The position numbers and the translations under genes were made by a program. Below are positions 8,744 to 18,328 of a DNA stretch of 64,000 bases, one piece after another (position 1 is the first letter of the stretch; every line of letters begins with the position of its first letter). Below the pieces are notes generated by a model. It did no database searches, was not told the DNA's origin, and saw only the letters and a program-made list of their open reading frames with translations. This stretch comes from Rhodohalobacter sulfatireducens (GTDB taxonomy: Bacteria; Bacteroidota; Rhodothermia; Balneolales; Balneolaceae). The stretch covers positions 1-64,000 of the forward strand of contig NZ_JAKLWS010000013.1 in NCBI RefSeq assembly GCF_022012475.1, in the 5' to 3' direction.

Positions 8744-9652
8744 TTGAATTACATCCTTGGCTCCGAAAGAAACAAACTAAAGACAACTATAAGACTATTC
8801 ACAGGTATCATTTGCTCTGTTGCTGCTATGAGCACCCTGTTTTATTTCTTCCTGTTTTGGAATCCAATGCGTATTCATGTCATCAATCTTCTGAAATGGG
8901 TTCCGATTCTTATCTGCTTTGTTGCGCTTTACATGAGTGGCAGAATAAATCAAGGCACTTCAAAAAAACTGTTGCCACTGCTTTTTATACCTTTTGTAAT
9001 TTTTGACCTGTTCAATTTTTTCTACCTGCCATTTATTCTCATACTTTTTACAGTCGGAACATTTACTATTCTTCTGACATGTGATGATATACAGCGATAT
9101 TATAGAGTAGGGTTTGCTATCACAATAGTGGGGATTTTTATATACTTCCTCTTGAGCCAACCGCTGATAGTTGAAAAACACAATTTTGGATACGACAAGA
9201 ATGGAGAAATGGTGAATGCAACTGTCCTTTGGGATTTTTCTGATGACCATCCGGACAAACTTCCCAGCCATCCACTTGTTGACAGAAATTCAAATAACTA
9301 CAACTTGGAAGATTTTAGTGGGAAAACCTATTTCGTCTCTTTTTGGGCAACTTGGTGCGGGTCCTGTATTGAAAAGAAACCGGAGCTGGATCAACTGAAG
9401 GCGACCTTCCAAAATAATCCCAACGTGGAGTTTATTGACATCTCGATTGATGAGGATCGAAATCGGTAGCAGGCATTTCTGGAAATGGAGAAACCAGCCG
9501 ATTTACAGCTTATCACTCCGCTCGTGAACCGAACACGCCGAACGCTTGGAATTAGCGCAATTCCACTCCATTATGATGTAAATGCCAAGGATGTTTACAA
9601 AGAATTCTCAACTTTTGAACAAGCAAGTGAGGCTTTAAAACCCAGTGAATAA
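8744..9652 (+). pseudogene. Membrane-anchored TlpA-like thioredoxin protein with an in-frame TAG
   Basis: From TTG 8744, five to six hydrophobic segments are followed by a thioredoxin-like domain: FSGKTYFVSFWATWCGSC (Cys205 and Cys208, a WCxxC redox centre), then VEFIDISIDEDRNR. A TAG at 9467-9469 stops it there, but the same frame continues QAFLEMEKPADLQLITPLV, GISAIPLHYDVN and so on to TAA 9650-9652. That completes the fold, including the cis-proline (IPLHYD). Relatives often have Trp at this place, so TGG to TAG is a likely single change. A shortened product would lack the C-terminal strands and probably be inactive. Confidence 0.75.
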
Positions 9653-9745
9653 AGAGAGGGTTTTGGCAGAAAATAGTTCCAAATAATCCGCTTGATATTC
9701 TTTATCTTTATCGCAGATTTAAATTATCCAAGAATAATCGATTGT

Positions 9746-10321
9746 GTGAAAAAACTGGTAATTTTTGCGTCCGGATCGGGCACAAATATGCAGGCTATCA
9801 TTGATGAGATTGAATCGGGAAAAATTCGGGCAGAAATTGCCGGACTTATCGTCAATAAATCCGAAATAAAAGCTATAAAACGTGCCAGAAAATATAATAT
9901 CCCGGTTTCAATCATTACAGATAAGGATGACGAAACTTTTTCTTCGAAGCTCAATGAACAGCTATCTGAATGGAAACCGGACCTGATAGTGCTTGCAGGT
10001 TTTTTAAAAAAAATTCCGGATTTGATTATCAAAAAGTACCAAAACAAAATCATTAATATACATCCCGCCCTACTCCCGAAATATGGGGGGAAAGGCTTTT
10101 ATGGACTGAATGTTCATCGTGCGGTACTTGAATCCGGCGATAAGGAATCGGGGTGTACGGTTCATTATGTAAATGAAGAGTACGACAAAGGCCCGATTAT
10201 AAGCCAGGAAAAAGTGCCGGTTCACTCAACCGATACACCTGAAAATTTGGCAAAACGAGTTTTAAAAGCGGAACACAAATTGCTTCCTTCAGTCATAAAA
10301 AAATTAATCAATCAACCATAA
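9746..10321 (+). CDS. purN: Phosphoribosylglycinamide formyltransferase
   Basis: A 191-residue GART enzyme that transfers the formyl group from 10-formyl-tetrahydrofolate to GAR, the third step of purine synthesis. KLVIFASGSGTNMQAIID is the phosphate-binding start, and INIHPALLPKYGGKGFYG holds the catalytic Asn and His. SGCTVHYVNEEYDKGPII holds the conserved Asp region. The frame is open from 9692, but GTG 9746 places the start right at the first beta strand as in the family. purH follows after 12 bases. Confidence 0.93.
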   Translation: MKKLVIFASGSGTNMQAIIDEIESGKIRAEIAGLIVNKSEIKAIKRARKYNIPVSIITDKDDETFSSKLNEQLSEWKPDLIVLAGFLKKIPDLIIKKYQNKIINIHPALLPKYGGKGFYGLNVHRAVLESGDKESGCTVHYVNEEYDKGPIISQEKVPVHSTDTPENLAKRVLKAEHKLLPSVIKKLINQP

Positions 10322-10333
10322 TTAACCCTTAAC

Positions 10334-11908
10334 GTGTCTCTTAAACCCCTTTCGTCTTTACCCCAGGAACCTTTGCAGATTAAACGTGCTCTACTCTCCG
10401 TATCCGACAAAACCGGTATTGCCGATTTAGCAAAAACATTACACAATGCCGGAGTGGAAATTGTAAGTACAGGTGGTACCGCCAAAACCATTCGTGATGC
10501 AGAAATCCCCGTAACAGATGTCAGTGAAGTCACAGGATTTCCTGAATGTCTCAACGGTCGTGTTAAAACGCTGCATCCAAAAGTTCACGGTGGAATATTA
10601 GCAAGAACAAGCCACCAGCCGGATAATGATGAGATTGAAGAATTAGAGATCTCTGCGTTTGAACTGGTTGTAGTGAATCTCTATCCGTTCAAAGAAGTTA
10701 TCAAGAATAATGATATTAGCGCTGCTGCTGCAACAGAAAATATCGACATTGGCGGACCTACAATGGTTCGTGCAGCGGCTAAAAACTTTGCTCACGTGTG
10801 TATATTGACAAACCCCGGGCAGTACCGGGAATTTCAGTCTGAGTTTAGTTCAAGTAATGAAATCGGTTACTCAACACGATTGAAATTTGCGAGGAAGGCG
10901 TTTGCACACACAGCGGATTATGATGCAGCAATCAGTCAGTATTTCAATCAACTTGATCAACAGGAATTACCGGTACAGCTCAATCTTTCTATTCCAAAAC
11001 ACGCCGGACTACGATACGGGGAGAATCCACACCAAAAAGCCTCGGTCTATGGACGGCAGAATGATTTTATAGATTGCTTCCACGGCAAGGAACTCAGCTA
11101 CAACAACTACCTTGATATTGACAGCGCCCTTCGGACAATGGCCGATTTTAAGGATGAAGATCCAACTGTGGCGATTTTTAAACATACGGTACCCTGCGGG
11201 ATCTCAACAAAATCGAATTTGAATGAGGCGTATCAACGGGCGTTTGCAACCGACACTGTTTCCCCGTTTGGTGGAATTGTGATTACAAACCGGCCTCTCG
11301 ATTTGGAAACAGCCAAATCAATCGATTCCATTTTTACTGAGATTATACTTGCACCCGAATATGAAGATGGCGTGATTGATTTTCTCAAACAGAAGAAAAA
11401 CCGGCGTTTGATTCGGATAATTGATTTCCCAAATGGAACCAATGATTACTCCATTCGTTCAATCATTGGCGGAGTACTCTATCAACAAATAGACAGTAAG
11501 ATAGTAACTGGCGATGACCTGAAAGTAGTTACAAAACGACAACCAACCGATCAAGAGCTTTCAGATATGCTTTTTGGCTGGAAAGTCGTGAAGCACGTAA
11601 AATCGAACGCCATAGTTTATGCGAAAGAGCAATCTACCTGTGGAATTGGAACTGGGCAAACCAGCCGCGTGGAGAGTTCAGTTATTGCCGTTCGTAAGGC
11701 GATGAACGAAGATCTTTCGTTGAAAGGAAGTGCTATTGCCTCAGACGCATTCTTCCCGTTCGCAGATGGTGTTATTGCAGCTGCTCAATCTGGAGCTACT
11801 GCTGTCATTCAGCCCGGCGGTAGTATTAGAGATGAAGAAGTGATAGAAGCTGCCAATAAAAATAACATGGCCATGGTATTCACCGGGATACGACATTTTA
11901 AACACTAA
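10334..11908 (+). CDS. purH: Bifunctional AICAR transformylase / IMP cyclohydrolase
   Basis: A 524-residue enzyme carrying out the last two steps of IMP synthesis. The N-terminal cyclohydrolase domain shows RALLSVSDKTGIADLAKTL, STGGTAKTI, GRVKTLHPKVHGGIL and NIDIGGPTMVRAAAKN. The C-terminal transformylase domain shows LRYGENPHQKASVYG, FKHTVPCGIS and GIGTGQTSRVESS, ending in FTGIRHFKH as is typical. The GTG start at 10334 lies 12 bases after purN, so the two purine genes form an operon. Confidence 0.97.
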   Translation: MSLKPLSSLPQEPLQIKRALLSVSDKTGIADLAKTLHNAGVEIVSTGGTAKTIRDAEIPVTDVSEVTGFPECLNGRVKTLHPKVHGGILARTSHQPDNDEIEELEISAFELVVVNLYPFKEVIKNNDISAAAATENIDIGGPTMVRAAAKNFAHVCILTNPGQYREFQSEFSSSNEIGYSTRLKFARKAFAHTADYDAAISQYFNQLDQQELPVQLNLSIPKHAGLRYGENPHQKASVYGRQNDFIDCFHGKELSYNNYLDIDSALRTMADFKDEDPTVAIFKHTVPCGISTKSNLNEAYQRAFATDTVSPFGGIVITNRPLDLETAKSIDSIFTEIILAPEYEDGVIDFLKQKKNRRLIRIIDFPNGTNDYSIRSIIGGVLYQQIDSKIVTGDDLKVVTKRQPTDQELSDMLFGWKVVKHVKSNAIVYAKEQSTCGIGTGQTSRVESSVIAVRKAMNEDLSLKGSAIASDAFFPFADGVIAAAQSGATAVIQPGGSIRDEEVIEAANKNNMAMVFTGIRHFKH

Positions 11909-11962
11909 AAAAATCGACTATTTTCTAAAACAAATGTTCGCAACTGCATCACTAATCATGTA

Positions 11963-11993
11963 TTTTTGTGATGCTCTGAATTCAATAATTTTG
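11963..11993 (+). promoter_or_regulatory. Candidate Bacteroidota-type promoter of the mre operon
   Basis: TTTTTG at 11963-11968 and TAATTTTG at 11986-11993 resemble the TTTG (-33) and TAnnTTTG (-7) boxes used by Bacteroidota primary sigma factors. The spacer is 17 bases, slightly short of the usual 19, and the site lies 17 bases before the mreB ATG. This is weak pattern evidence only. Confidence 0.3.
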
Positions 11994-12010
11994 CAAAGTC
12001 AACCAGCCTA

Positions 12011-13075
12011 ATGTCCAAGCATTACACAAAATCAAAACCCCGCAGTAAAAAAGGTCAAAAGAAAAACGGACTCTTCGATTTTCTTTATACCGATATCGCC
12101 ATTGACCTCGGAACGGCTAACACGCTGGTTTATGCGAGAGGACAGGGAATTGTTCTCAATGAACCTTCTATTGTTGCTCTGAATAACAGGAATGAACCTG
12201 TCGCAACCGGTCATGAAGCCCGCTTAATGCATGAAAAAACACATGGAAATATCCGAACGGTTCGCCCCCTTAGAGATGGCGTAATTGCCGATTTTGAAGT
12301 TGCAGAGCAGCTGATCCGGGATATGATTCAAAAAGTGAAAATGAAATGGTATTCCACAACCCGGCAAATGGTGGTCTGTGTACCAAGCGGAATTACCGAG
12401 GTTGAAAGACGAGCTGTTCGTGACAGTGCTGAACACGCAGGTGCCAAAGAGGTTTACCTCGTGGATGAGCCGATGGCAGCTGCAATCGGAATTGGACTGG
12501 ATGTTCATGAACCGGTCGGAAATATGATTGTGGACATTGGCGGTGGTACAACAGAAATTGCAGTCATTGCTTTATCCGGTATCGTACATGCTCAATCTGT
12601 CCGGCTGGGCGGGGATGAATTAAACGATGATATTGTTAACTATTTCAGAAGAAACCACAACTTGCTGATTGGTGAGCGTACATCTGAAAGAATTAAATGT
12701 GAAATCGGATCGGCCGCTCCATTGGATGAAGAGCTTGAGATGATCACCAAAGGACGAGATCTTGTGAATGGTGTTCCACGAACCCGTCAGGTAACTTCTA
12801 AAGATGTAAGAGAAGCTATTTCAGAATCTGTAAATACCATCGTCGAATCCATAACGAAATCGCTGGAACAAACACCTCCCGAACTTTCCGCTGATATTTT
12901 GGATCGTGGAATTATGCTGACCGGCGGAGGCGCCCTGCTCAAAAATCTCGATAAATTGATTATGGAAACCACAGATCTCCCCGTTCACATAGCAGAAGAT
13001 CCGCTTACTGCCGTTGTACGCGGAACCGGAGAAATTCTTGAAGACCTCGATTTTTACAGAACTGTAATTACGTAA
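12011..13075 (+). CDS. mreB: Rod-shape determining actin-like protein MreB
   Basis: A 354-residue bacterial actin that forms membrane-bound filaments directing lateral wall synthesis. Actin-fold nucleotide motifs are visible: IDLGTANTLVYARGQGIVLN (phosphate 1), PVGNMIVDIGGGTTEIAVI (phosphate 2) and RGIMLTGGGALLKNLDKLI (adenosine). A basic tail of about 20 residues (KSKPRSKKGQKK) precedes the core and may help membrane contact. It is the first gene of a mreB-mreC-mreD-PBP2-rodA run with almost no gaps. Confidence 0.97.
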   Translation: MSKHYTKSKPRSKKGQKKNGLFDFLYTDIAIDLGTANTLVYARGQGIVLNEPSIVALNNRNEPVATGHEARLMHEKTHGNIRTVRPLRDGVIADFEVAEQLIRDMIQKVKMKWYSTTRQMVVCVPSGITEVERRAVRDSAEHAGAKEVYLVDEPMAAAIGIGLDVHEPVGNMIVDIGGGTTEIAVIALSGIVHAQSVRLGGDELNDDIVNYFRRNHNLLIGERTSERIKCEIGSAAPLDEELEMITKGRDLVNGVPRTRQVTSKDVREAISESVNTIVESITKSLEQTPPELSADILDRGIMLTGGGALLKNLDKLIMETTDLPVHIAEDPLTAVVRGTGEILEDLDFYRTVIT

Positions 13076-13093
13076 AATTCTCCCTACATGTGA

Positions 13094-13921
13094 ATGCGAC
13101 AATTAACGGATGTTAAAGACTACATCATTACTGCGATTATCCTGTTGCTTGCCATTACCTTGATGGTGAATCGACATGAGGGGGGGCTCCAAAATCTTCG
13201 CAAAGTCTCCATTACTGTTCTTAGCTACCTTGAACAACCGCTTTCCAATTTTCGTATCTATCGTCAGGCTATTTCAACTAACACATACCTGCACAGACAA
13301 AATATTCTTCTTCAAGATGAGTTGAACCGTCTGCGATCCGTAGAAGAGCAAAACCGTGTATTAAGAGATTTGCTGAACCTGCGTGAGGAAAGTGATCTTC
13401 CGTTAATTCCGGTACGTGTTGTTGCAAAAGATTTAGTGAGCATAAACAGTTCCATAACCGTAAACGCAGGTACGGATGATGGCGTAAAAATTGGTATGCC
13501 CGTAATTAATTCCGACGGTTTGATTGGGCAAGTGATCATTGTGGCAAAAGATTATTCACAGGTGTTACCCTATTCTAATTCCATGTTTCGTGTCAGTGCT
13601 CAAATTGAAGAAAACCGTGCCTATGGAATTGTTTCCTGGCCGGCAAGATCGAACCGGGAGCTGCTTTTGCGATTTATCCCCGAAACTGTCCAGGTTGAAC
13701 CCGGACAATATGTTTACACTTCGGGATACAGTAACCAATTTCCGGCGGGAATTCCTGTCGGTGAAGTGACGGAAATTGAATCGGGTGCGGGTATCGAAAC
13801 TCAAACCATTTACCTAGAAGCTTTTGCCGATCTTTCAACTATAGCAGAGGCATTTATCATTGAGTTTGAACCGGATACAACTATACAAAACCTCAATGAA
13901 GCACAGGAGGAGCTGTTTTGA
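13094..13921 (+). CDS. mreC: Rod-shape determining protein MreC
   Basis: A 275-residue single-pass inner-membrane protein. A hydrophobic helix near residues 9-24 (YIITAIILLLAITLMV) is followed by a coiled coil (LLQDELNRLRSVEEQNRVL) and a beta-rich periplasmic domain with SSITVNAGTDDGVKIGMPV and GYSNQFPAGIPVGEV, typical of MreC. It links MreB filaments to periplasmic wall enzymes. Its stop overlaps the mreD start. Confidence 0.95.
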   Translation: MRQLTDVKDYIITAIILLLAITLMVNRHEGGLQNLRKVSITVLSYLEQPLSNFRIYRQAISTNTYLHRQNILLQDELNRLRSVEEQNRVLRDLLNLREESDLPLIPVRVVAKDLVSINSSITVNAGTDDGVKIGMPVINSDGLIGQVIIVAKDYSQVLPYSNSMFRVSAQIEENRAYGIVSWPARSNRELLLRFIPETVQVEPGQYVYTSGYSNQFPAGIPVGEVTEIESGAGIETQTIYLEAFADLSTIAEAFIIEFEPDTTIQNLNEAQEELF

Positions 13922-14394
13922 TTTTATCCGAAAACGTTCGATTGATTTTAATTGGGATCGGAATAGTCGTCATACAAACAGTATTGCTGCGGCATTTTGA
14001 AATTTTTGGTTCAGAAGCTGATTTGGTTCTGGTTTTTCTACTATGGATTTGTGCAAAACAACCCAAAATCAATGCTCTGTTATTTGCCGGGTTTCTTGGA
14101 TTTTCACAGGATGCACTTACCGATCTGTGGGGACTCCATATGTTTTCAAAAACATTGTTGATTTTTATACTACACGGTTATCTGAACCGTATTTCTAACA
14201 CTGGATTTATCTTTTGGCAGGTATTTCTGTTGATACTCGTTTCAGCTATTATTCATAATCTTATTTTTTATGGTGTTAGCCTTTTTTCGGGGCTTTATAC
14301 ATCTATTGGAGTTTTATGGAGTTTTCTGTTGGTAAGTTCGGTATTTACCGCAATCCTTGGAAGTTTTATATATCTGGTACGAGAAGATCTATAA
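13918..14394 (+). CDS. mreD: Rod-shape determining protein MreD
   Basis: A 158-residue, almost wholly hydrophobic protein with four to five membrane helices, matching MreD in size, content and position. It starts at TTG 13918, overlapping the mreC TGA by 3 bases. It is probably part of the MreC-MreD-RodA-PBP2 elongasome. MreD sequences diverge strongly, so the call rests on gene order plus membrane topology. Confidence 0.88.
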   Translation: MILSENVRLILIGIGIVVIQTVLLRHFEIFGSEADLVLVFLLWICAKQPKINALLFAGFLGFSQDALTDLWGLHMFSKTLLIFILHGYLNRISNTGFIFWQVFLLILVSAIIHNLIFYGVSLFSGLYTSIGVLWSFLLVSSVFTAILGSFIYLVREDL

Positions 14395-14406
14395 TTTGAA
14401 ATAGTT

Positions 14407-16245
14407 ATGTCTATAAACAGACAATCACATCGAGTTCGTACTTCGGCCAAAGTTCTTCGTGCCGTACTTGTTATCGGTCTGCTTATCCTTTTGGCACGCA
14501 TTTTCCAACTTCAGATTATTGAGTACGAAACATATACTCCTCTCAGTATGCAAAATTCACTTCGAATGGAGGTGGTCAATCCTGCAAGAGGGCTTATCTA
14601 TGACAAAAACGGCATCATTTTAGTTGAAAATCAACCCATATACTCTATTACCATCACACCTTCGCGATTTAACGAGGAGAAAATTCCGCATCTTTCACAA
14701 CTATTACAGGTTGAAGAGGATTTGGTACGAGAAAGAATGAATGAAGCCCAGCAATATTCCTGGCATCGAACATCACGGCTGTTTACCGAAGTCTCTTTTG
14801 AAACGTTCTCAGCCATCCAGGAAAATCTTTGGCAGCTTCCCGGCATAGGTCACCAAGTTGAGAGTAAGCGTAACTATCCAACCAATGTAAAAGCATCGCA
14901 TGTTATGGGCTACCTGCGAGAGGCCACTCGTGAGGAGTATCTTGCCTCTGAGAAAATTTTGCTGGGTGATAAAATTGGCAAGAGCGGGCTTGAGATGATC
15001 TATGATGATTATCTGCGGGGAGAAGTCGGTACTGAGTATATTCGTGTGAATGCATTTGGTCAAGAACTTGGTTCATACGAGGATGGTATGCTGGACATGG
15101 CTCCCAAGAAAGGGGCAGACCTCATCACTACTCTGGATGCCGAAGTACAGCAACTTTCTGAAGAACTTATGGTAAATAAACGCGGCGGAATTGTTGCCAT
15201 GGACCCTCAGACGGGTGGAGTATTGAGTATGGTTAGCTCACCACAGTACGATCTATCAAAGCTGGCGGGTCGGATGGATTCAGAGTACTGGCAGCAGATA
15301 AACCAAGATCCCCACACCCCACTTTATAATCGAGCAATTTCATCCCGCCAACCTCCCGGTTCAACATTTAAACCATTTATGGGATTGGTTGGCCTGGAGC
15401 TTGGCCTGATCACACCTCAAACCGAAATCTACAATCCCGGGTACTACACTCGCGGTCGGCGATACGGCGATTTAGCTGACCCGGGGAATTACAATCTCGA
15501 AGATGCGATCACCTATTCAAGCAACACCTATTTCTTTTGGATCATGGACCGAATAGCCAGTCGTGGAATGCTTGATTCATGGTCTGAGCTAATTAAGGAT
15601 TTTGGTATCGGACCTAAAAACAACATCGATCTTCCATATGAAGTATCTGGAATCGTGCCAGACAGTACATATATGAATGAACAATTTGGAGACAGGTACT
15701 GGGGGGTTGGTGACCTGATGAGTCTCGGAATCGGGCAGGGTATGGTCTCTGCCTCTCCCCTTCAAATGGCTGTAGCCACTTCAACTATAGCGAATGGTGG
15801 TTATCGCGTTCAACCACATGTAGTCAGTGCCATCAAAGATCGAAGTGGAGAGTTTCAGTACACCAACCCGGTATTTGAAAAGATTGAGTGGCTGAATCCG
15901 AATCAGCTTGAAAACGTGAAACGGGGAATGAGAGGTGTTGTTAGTACCGGTGGCGGACGCTACTACGCTAACCTTGATAGTATTGAAGTTGCTGGTAAAA
16001 CAGGTACGGCCCAAAATCCCTATGGAGAAGATCATGGCTGGTTTATTGCCTTCGCCCCGATGGATAATCCGCAAATTGCCGTGGCTGTGTTGGTTGAAAA
16101 TGCAGGTTATGGCTCCATCTCTGCGGCACCGATTGCATCACTCGTTATCGAAAAATATTTAACGCGAGAACTTAATCGCCAGCGGGTGTTAGACTATGTA
16201 CTTGATTTCAGATCAAAAGAAACACAAACCGCGGAGGTCAACTGA
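14407..16245 (+). CDS. mrdA: Penicillin-binding protein 2 (elongasome transpeptidase)
   Basis: A 612-residue class B PBP that cross-links peptidoglycan during elongation. An N-terminal membrane anchor (VLRAVLVIGLLILLARIFQL) leads into the PBP dimerisation domain. The transpeptidase motifs are present: STFK with the nucleophile Ser319, SSN at 371-373 and KTG at 531-533. It lies between mreD and rodA and overlaps rodA by one base, the standard arrangement. The length is typical and all catalytic motifs are intact. Confidence 0.96.
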   Translation: MSINRQSHRVRTSAKVLRAVLVIGLLILLARIFQLQIIEYETYTPLSMQNSLRMEVVNPARGLIYDKNGIILVENQPIYSITITPSRFNEEKIPHLSQLLQVEEDLVRERMNEAQQYSWHRTSRLFTEVSFETFSAIQENLWQLPGIGHQVESKRNYPTNVKASHVMGYLREATREEYLASEKILLGDKIGKSGLEMIYDDYLRGEVGTEYIRVNAFGQELGSYEDGMLDMAPKKGADLITTLDAEVQQLSEELMVNKRGGIVAMDPQTGGVLSMVSSPQYDLSKLAGRMDSEYWQQINQDPHTPLYNRAISSRQPPGSTFKPFMGLVGLELGLITPQTEIYNPGYYTRGRRYGDLADPGNYNLEDAITYSSNTYFFWIMDRIASRGMLDSWSELIKDFGIGPKNNIDLPYEVSGIVPDSTYMNEQFGDRYWGVGDLMSLGIGQGMVSASPLQMAVATSTIANGGYRVQPHVVSAIKDRSGEFQYTNPVFEKIEWLNPNQLENVKRGMRGVVSTGGGRYYANLDSIEVAGKTGTAQNPYGEDHGWFIAFAPMDNPQIAVAVLVENAGYGSISAAPIASLVIEKYLTRELNRQRVLDYVLDFRSKETQTAEVN

Positions 16246-17495
16246 TGATCAATTCAAAAGAATTTAGCTGGTCGGTTATTGCTATTTGGGTCGCCATATT
16301 TTCAATTGGATTGGCTGCCATCTATAGTGCAACGCAAGGGCCTGTCTCCCAGTTTTTGCCTGAATACATTCAAAATAACTTTTTCAAGCAGGCAATCTGG
16401 ATTGGGTTGTCGATAGTGGTTTTGATTGGACTACAATTTATTTCACCGAGAACATTCCAGGGTGGTGCATACCTTTTTTATGCATTGTGTATTCTATTAA
16501 TGGTCATCACTCTCTTTTTTGGTGTTGAAGTAAGCGGGTCACGGAGCTGGCTTCGAATTGGCCCTCTAAACTTGCAGGTTGGTGAAATCACAAAAATTGC
16601 TACGATCCTTGCAGCCGCTAATTACCTGACCAGCCGAAGGGATATCTCCGCGGAAAATTTAAAAACGGCTCTCACTACCGTTGGGTTCTTCATTCTACCC
16701 GTAATACTTCTTCTCATGCAGAATGAGGCTGGCATTGCCATTGTCTATCTGGCTATTCTGCCCGTTGTACTTTTTTGGTCAGGCCTGCCATACGGTATTT
16801 CACTTTTAATGATTGCCCCTGCCCTTATCGGTTATTTTACGGTTTTAGATTGGATGTGGGGAGCTATCATGGTAGCTATCGTAACAATTGGGATTTTCCT
16901 TCTACAACGCAGAACATGGTTAACAGCAACTTCACTTGTGATGGGCCTTTTGATAGTCGTGGGTACCGAAGTTGCATTAGAACAAGTTCTACAGCCCCAC
17001 CAGCGCGCAAGAATCGAGTCATTCGCCAATCCTACATTAGACCCCCTCGGCGCCGGATGGAACGTCTTACAGGCTAAAACGGCGATCGGTTCCGGCGGCC
17101 TCCAGGGCAAAGGATTCATGGAGGGAACACAAACCCAGCTTCGATTTTTACCCGAACAATGGACCGATTTTATCTTCTGTGTTGTAGGTGAGGAGTTTGG
17201 ATTTATCGGATCATCGCTGGTCCTGATTCTATTCAGCCTACTGTTATTAAAGATGCTTTCGATGGCCATCAACCATAAACACCCATTTGCACAGTTAGTC
17301 ATCGTGAGTGTGACATTCCTGTTTTTTGCTCAATTTATTATCAACATAGGAAGCGCCACGGCGTTGCTGCCAATTATCGGGATTCCACTGCCATTTATGA
17401 GTTATGGAGGATCGGCTTTTCTTACCAACACAATAATGCTGGCGCTCTGCTTAAACCTCGATGCAAATAAGCGTTCATTTAGTATATACAGGTAA
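16245..17495 (+). CDS. rodA: RodA SEDS-family peptidoglycan glycosyltransferase
   Basis: A 416-residue polytopic protein with about ten membrane helices. It carries the SEDS signatures GSRSWLRIGPLNLQVGEITK and, near the C-terminus, IGIPLPFMSYGGSAFLTN. The conserved central motif FLPEQWTDFIFCVVGEEFGF is also present. RodA polymerises lipid II into glycan strands in complex with the adjacent PBP2. It closes the rod-shape operon; the next gene, rnhB, is convergent. Confidence 0.96.
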   Translation: MINSKEFSWSVIAIWVAIFSIGLAAIYSATQGPVSQFLPEYIQNNFFKQAIWIGLSIVVLIGLQFISPRTFQGGAYLFYALCILLMVITLFFGVEVSGSRSWLRIGPLNLQVGEITKIATILAAANYLTSRRDISAENLKTALTTVGFFILPVILLLMQNEAGIAIVYLAILPVVLFWSGLPYGISLLMIAPALIGYFTVLDWMWGAIMVAIVTIGIFLLQRRTWLTATSLVMGLLIVVGTEVALEQVLQPHQRARIESFANPTLDPLGAGWNVLQAKTAIGSGGLQGKGFMEGTQTQLRFLPEQWTDFIFCVVGEEFGFIGSSLVLILFSLLLLKMLSMAINHKHPFAQLVIVSVTFLFFAQFIINIGSATALLPIIGIPLPFMSYGGSAFLTNTIMLALCLNLDANKRSFSIYR

Positions 17496-17576
17496 TGGAC
17501 TCAGTCAACGTATAAAGTTGTTCCAGTTCAAATTTTAAACTTGTTCAATCACTCATCTAATGACGCGTTCTAAACC

Positions 17577-18203
17577 TCAACTATTGGATTCCTTATAAAC
17601 TTTTTCAGTCCTTAATTTGAAACTCTTCCTGTGGTGTTTGGTGTACCCGTGATTTTTTAATCCCTCAAAATGCTCTTTGGTTGGATAGCCAACATTTGTT
17701 TCCCATCCAAAATGTGGATACTCTTTATGCAGTTTCCGCATAAGTTGATCGCGATGAACCTTGGCAAGTATTGATGCCGAAGCAATAGACACCGATTTAT
17801 CATCTCCCTTTACAATACAACTATGAGGAATAACGGATGATGTAAATCGATTCCCATCTACCAAAAGATAATCAGGCTCGGCGCCCACTTCCTCCGAGCA
17901 TCGCATCATAGCACGAATGGAGGCTTTTAAAATATTGATCTCATCAATTTCGCCGGGGGAACACTTTTGCACGGTCCAAAACAGGGCTTTCTCTTTGATC
18001 TCTTCCCTCAACCGAATTCTAGTTTTCTCATCAATCGATTTACTGTCGGCAACGTCTTTACTGATTCTCGAGCATGGTTTTAAAATCACGCCCGCAGCCA
18101 CCACAGGTCCGCAAAGACACCCACGCCCGACTTCATCTAAACCCATAACTCGTTGAAACCCTTGCTCCCAGAGCTTCGTCTCAAATTGATATCGATCCAT
18201 CAA
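17577..18203 (-). CDS. rnhB: Ribonuclease HII
   Basis: A 208-residue RNase HII, which removes ribonucleotides from DNA by metal-dependent cleavage at RNA-DNA junctions. GLDEVGRGCLCGPVVAAGVIL holds the catalytic Asp-Glu pair with the GRG motif, YLLVDGNRF holds the third acidic residue, and SIASASILAKVHRDQLM plus HFGWETNVGYPTKEH are also diagnostic. It is convergent with rodA and divergent from the VWA gene. Confidence 0.96.
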   Translation of the reverse strand: MMDRYQFETKLWEQGFQRVMGLDEVGRGCLCGPVVAAGVILKPCSRISKDVADSKSIDEKTRIRLREEIKEKALFWTVQKCSPGEIDEINILKASIRAMMRCSEEVGAEPDYLLVDGNRFTSSVIPHSCIVKGDDKSVSIASASILAKVHRDQLMRKLHKEYPHFGWETNVGYPTKEHFEGLKNHGYTKHHRKSFKLRTEKVYKESNS

Positions 18204-18328
18204 ACTTCCGTTTCAAATTTCATTAAACAATGGTTACTATTCCTAAGTTGCTAATTCTAAATTAGCATGCAATGATTTGTCCTTTAAAGAGGTTATAAGA
18301 TAAATAAAAAAGTCAGCAGATATCATTT

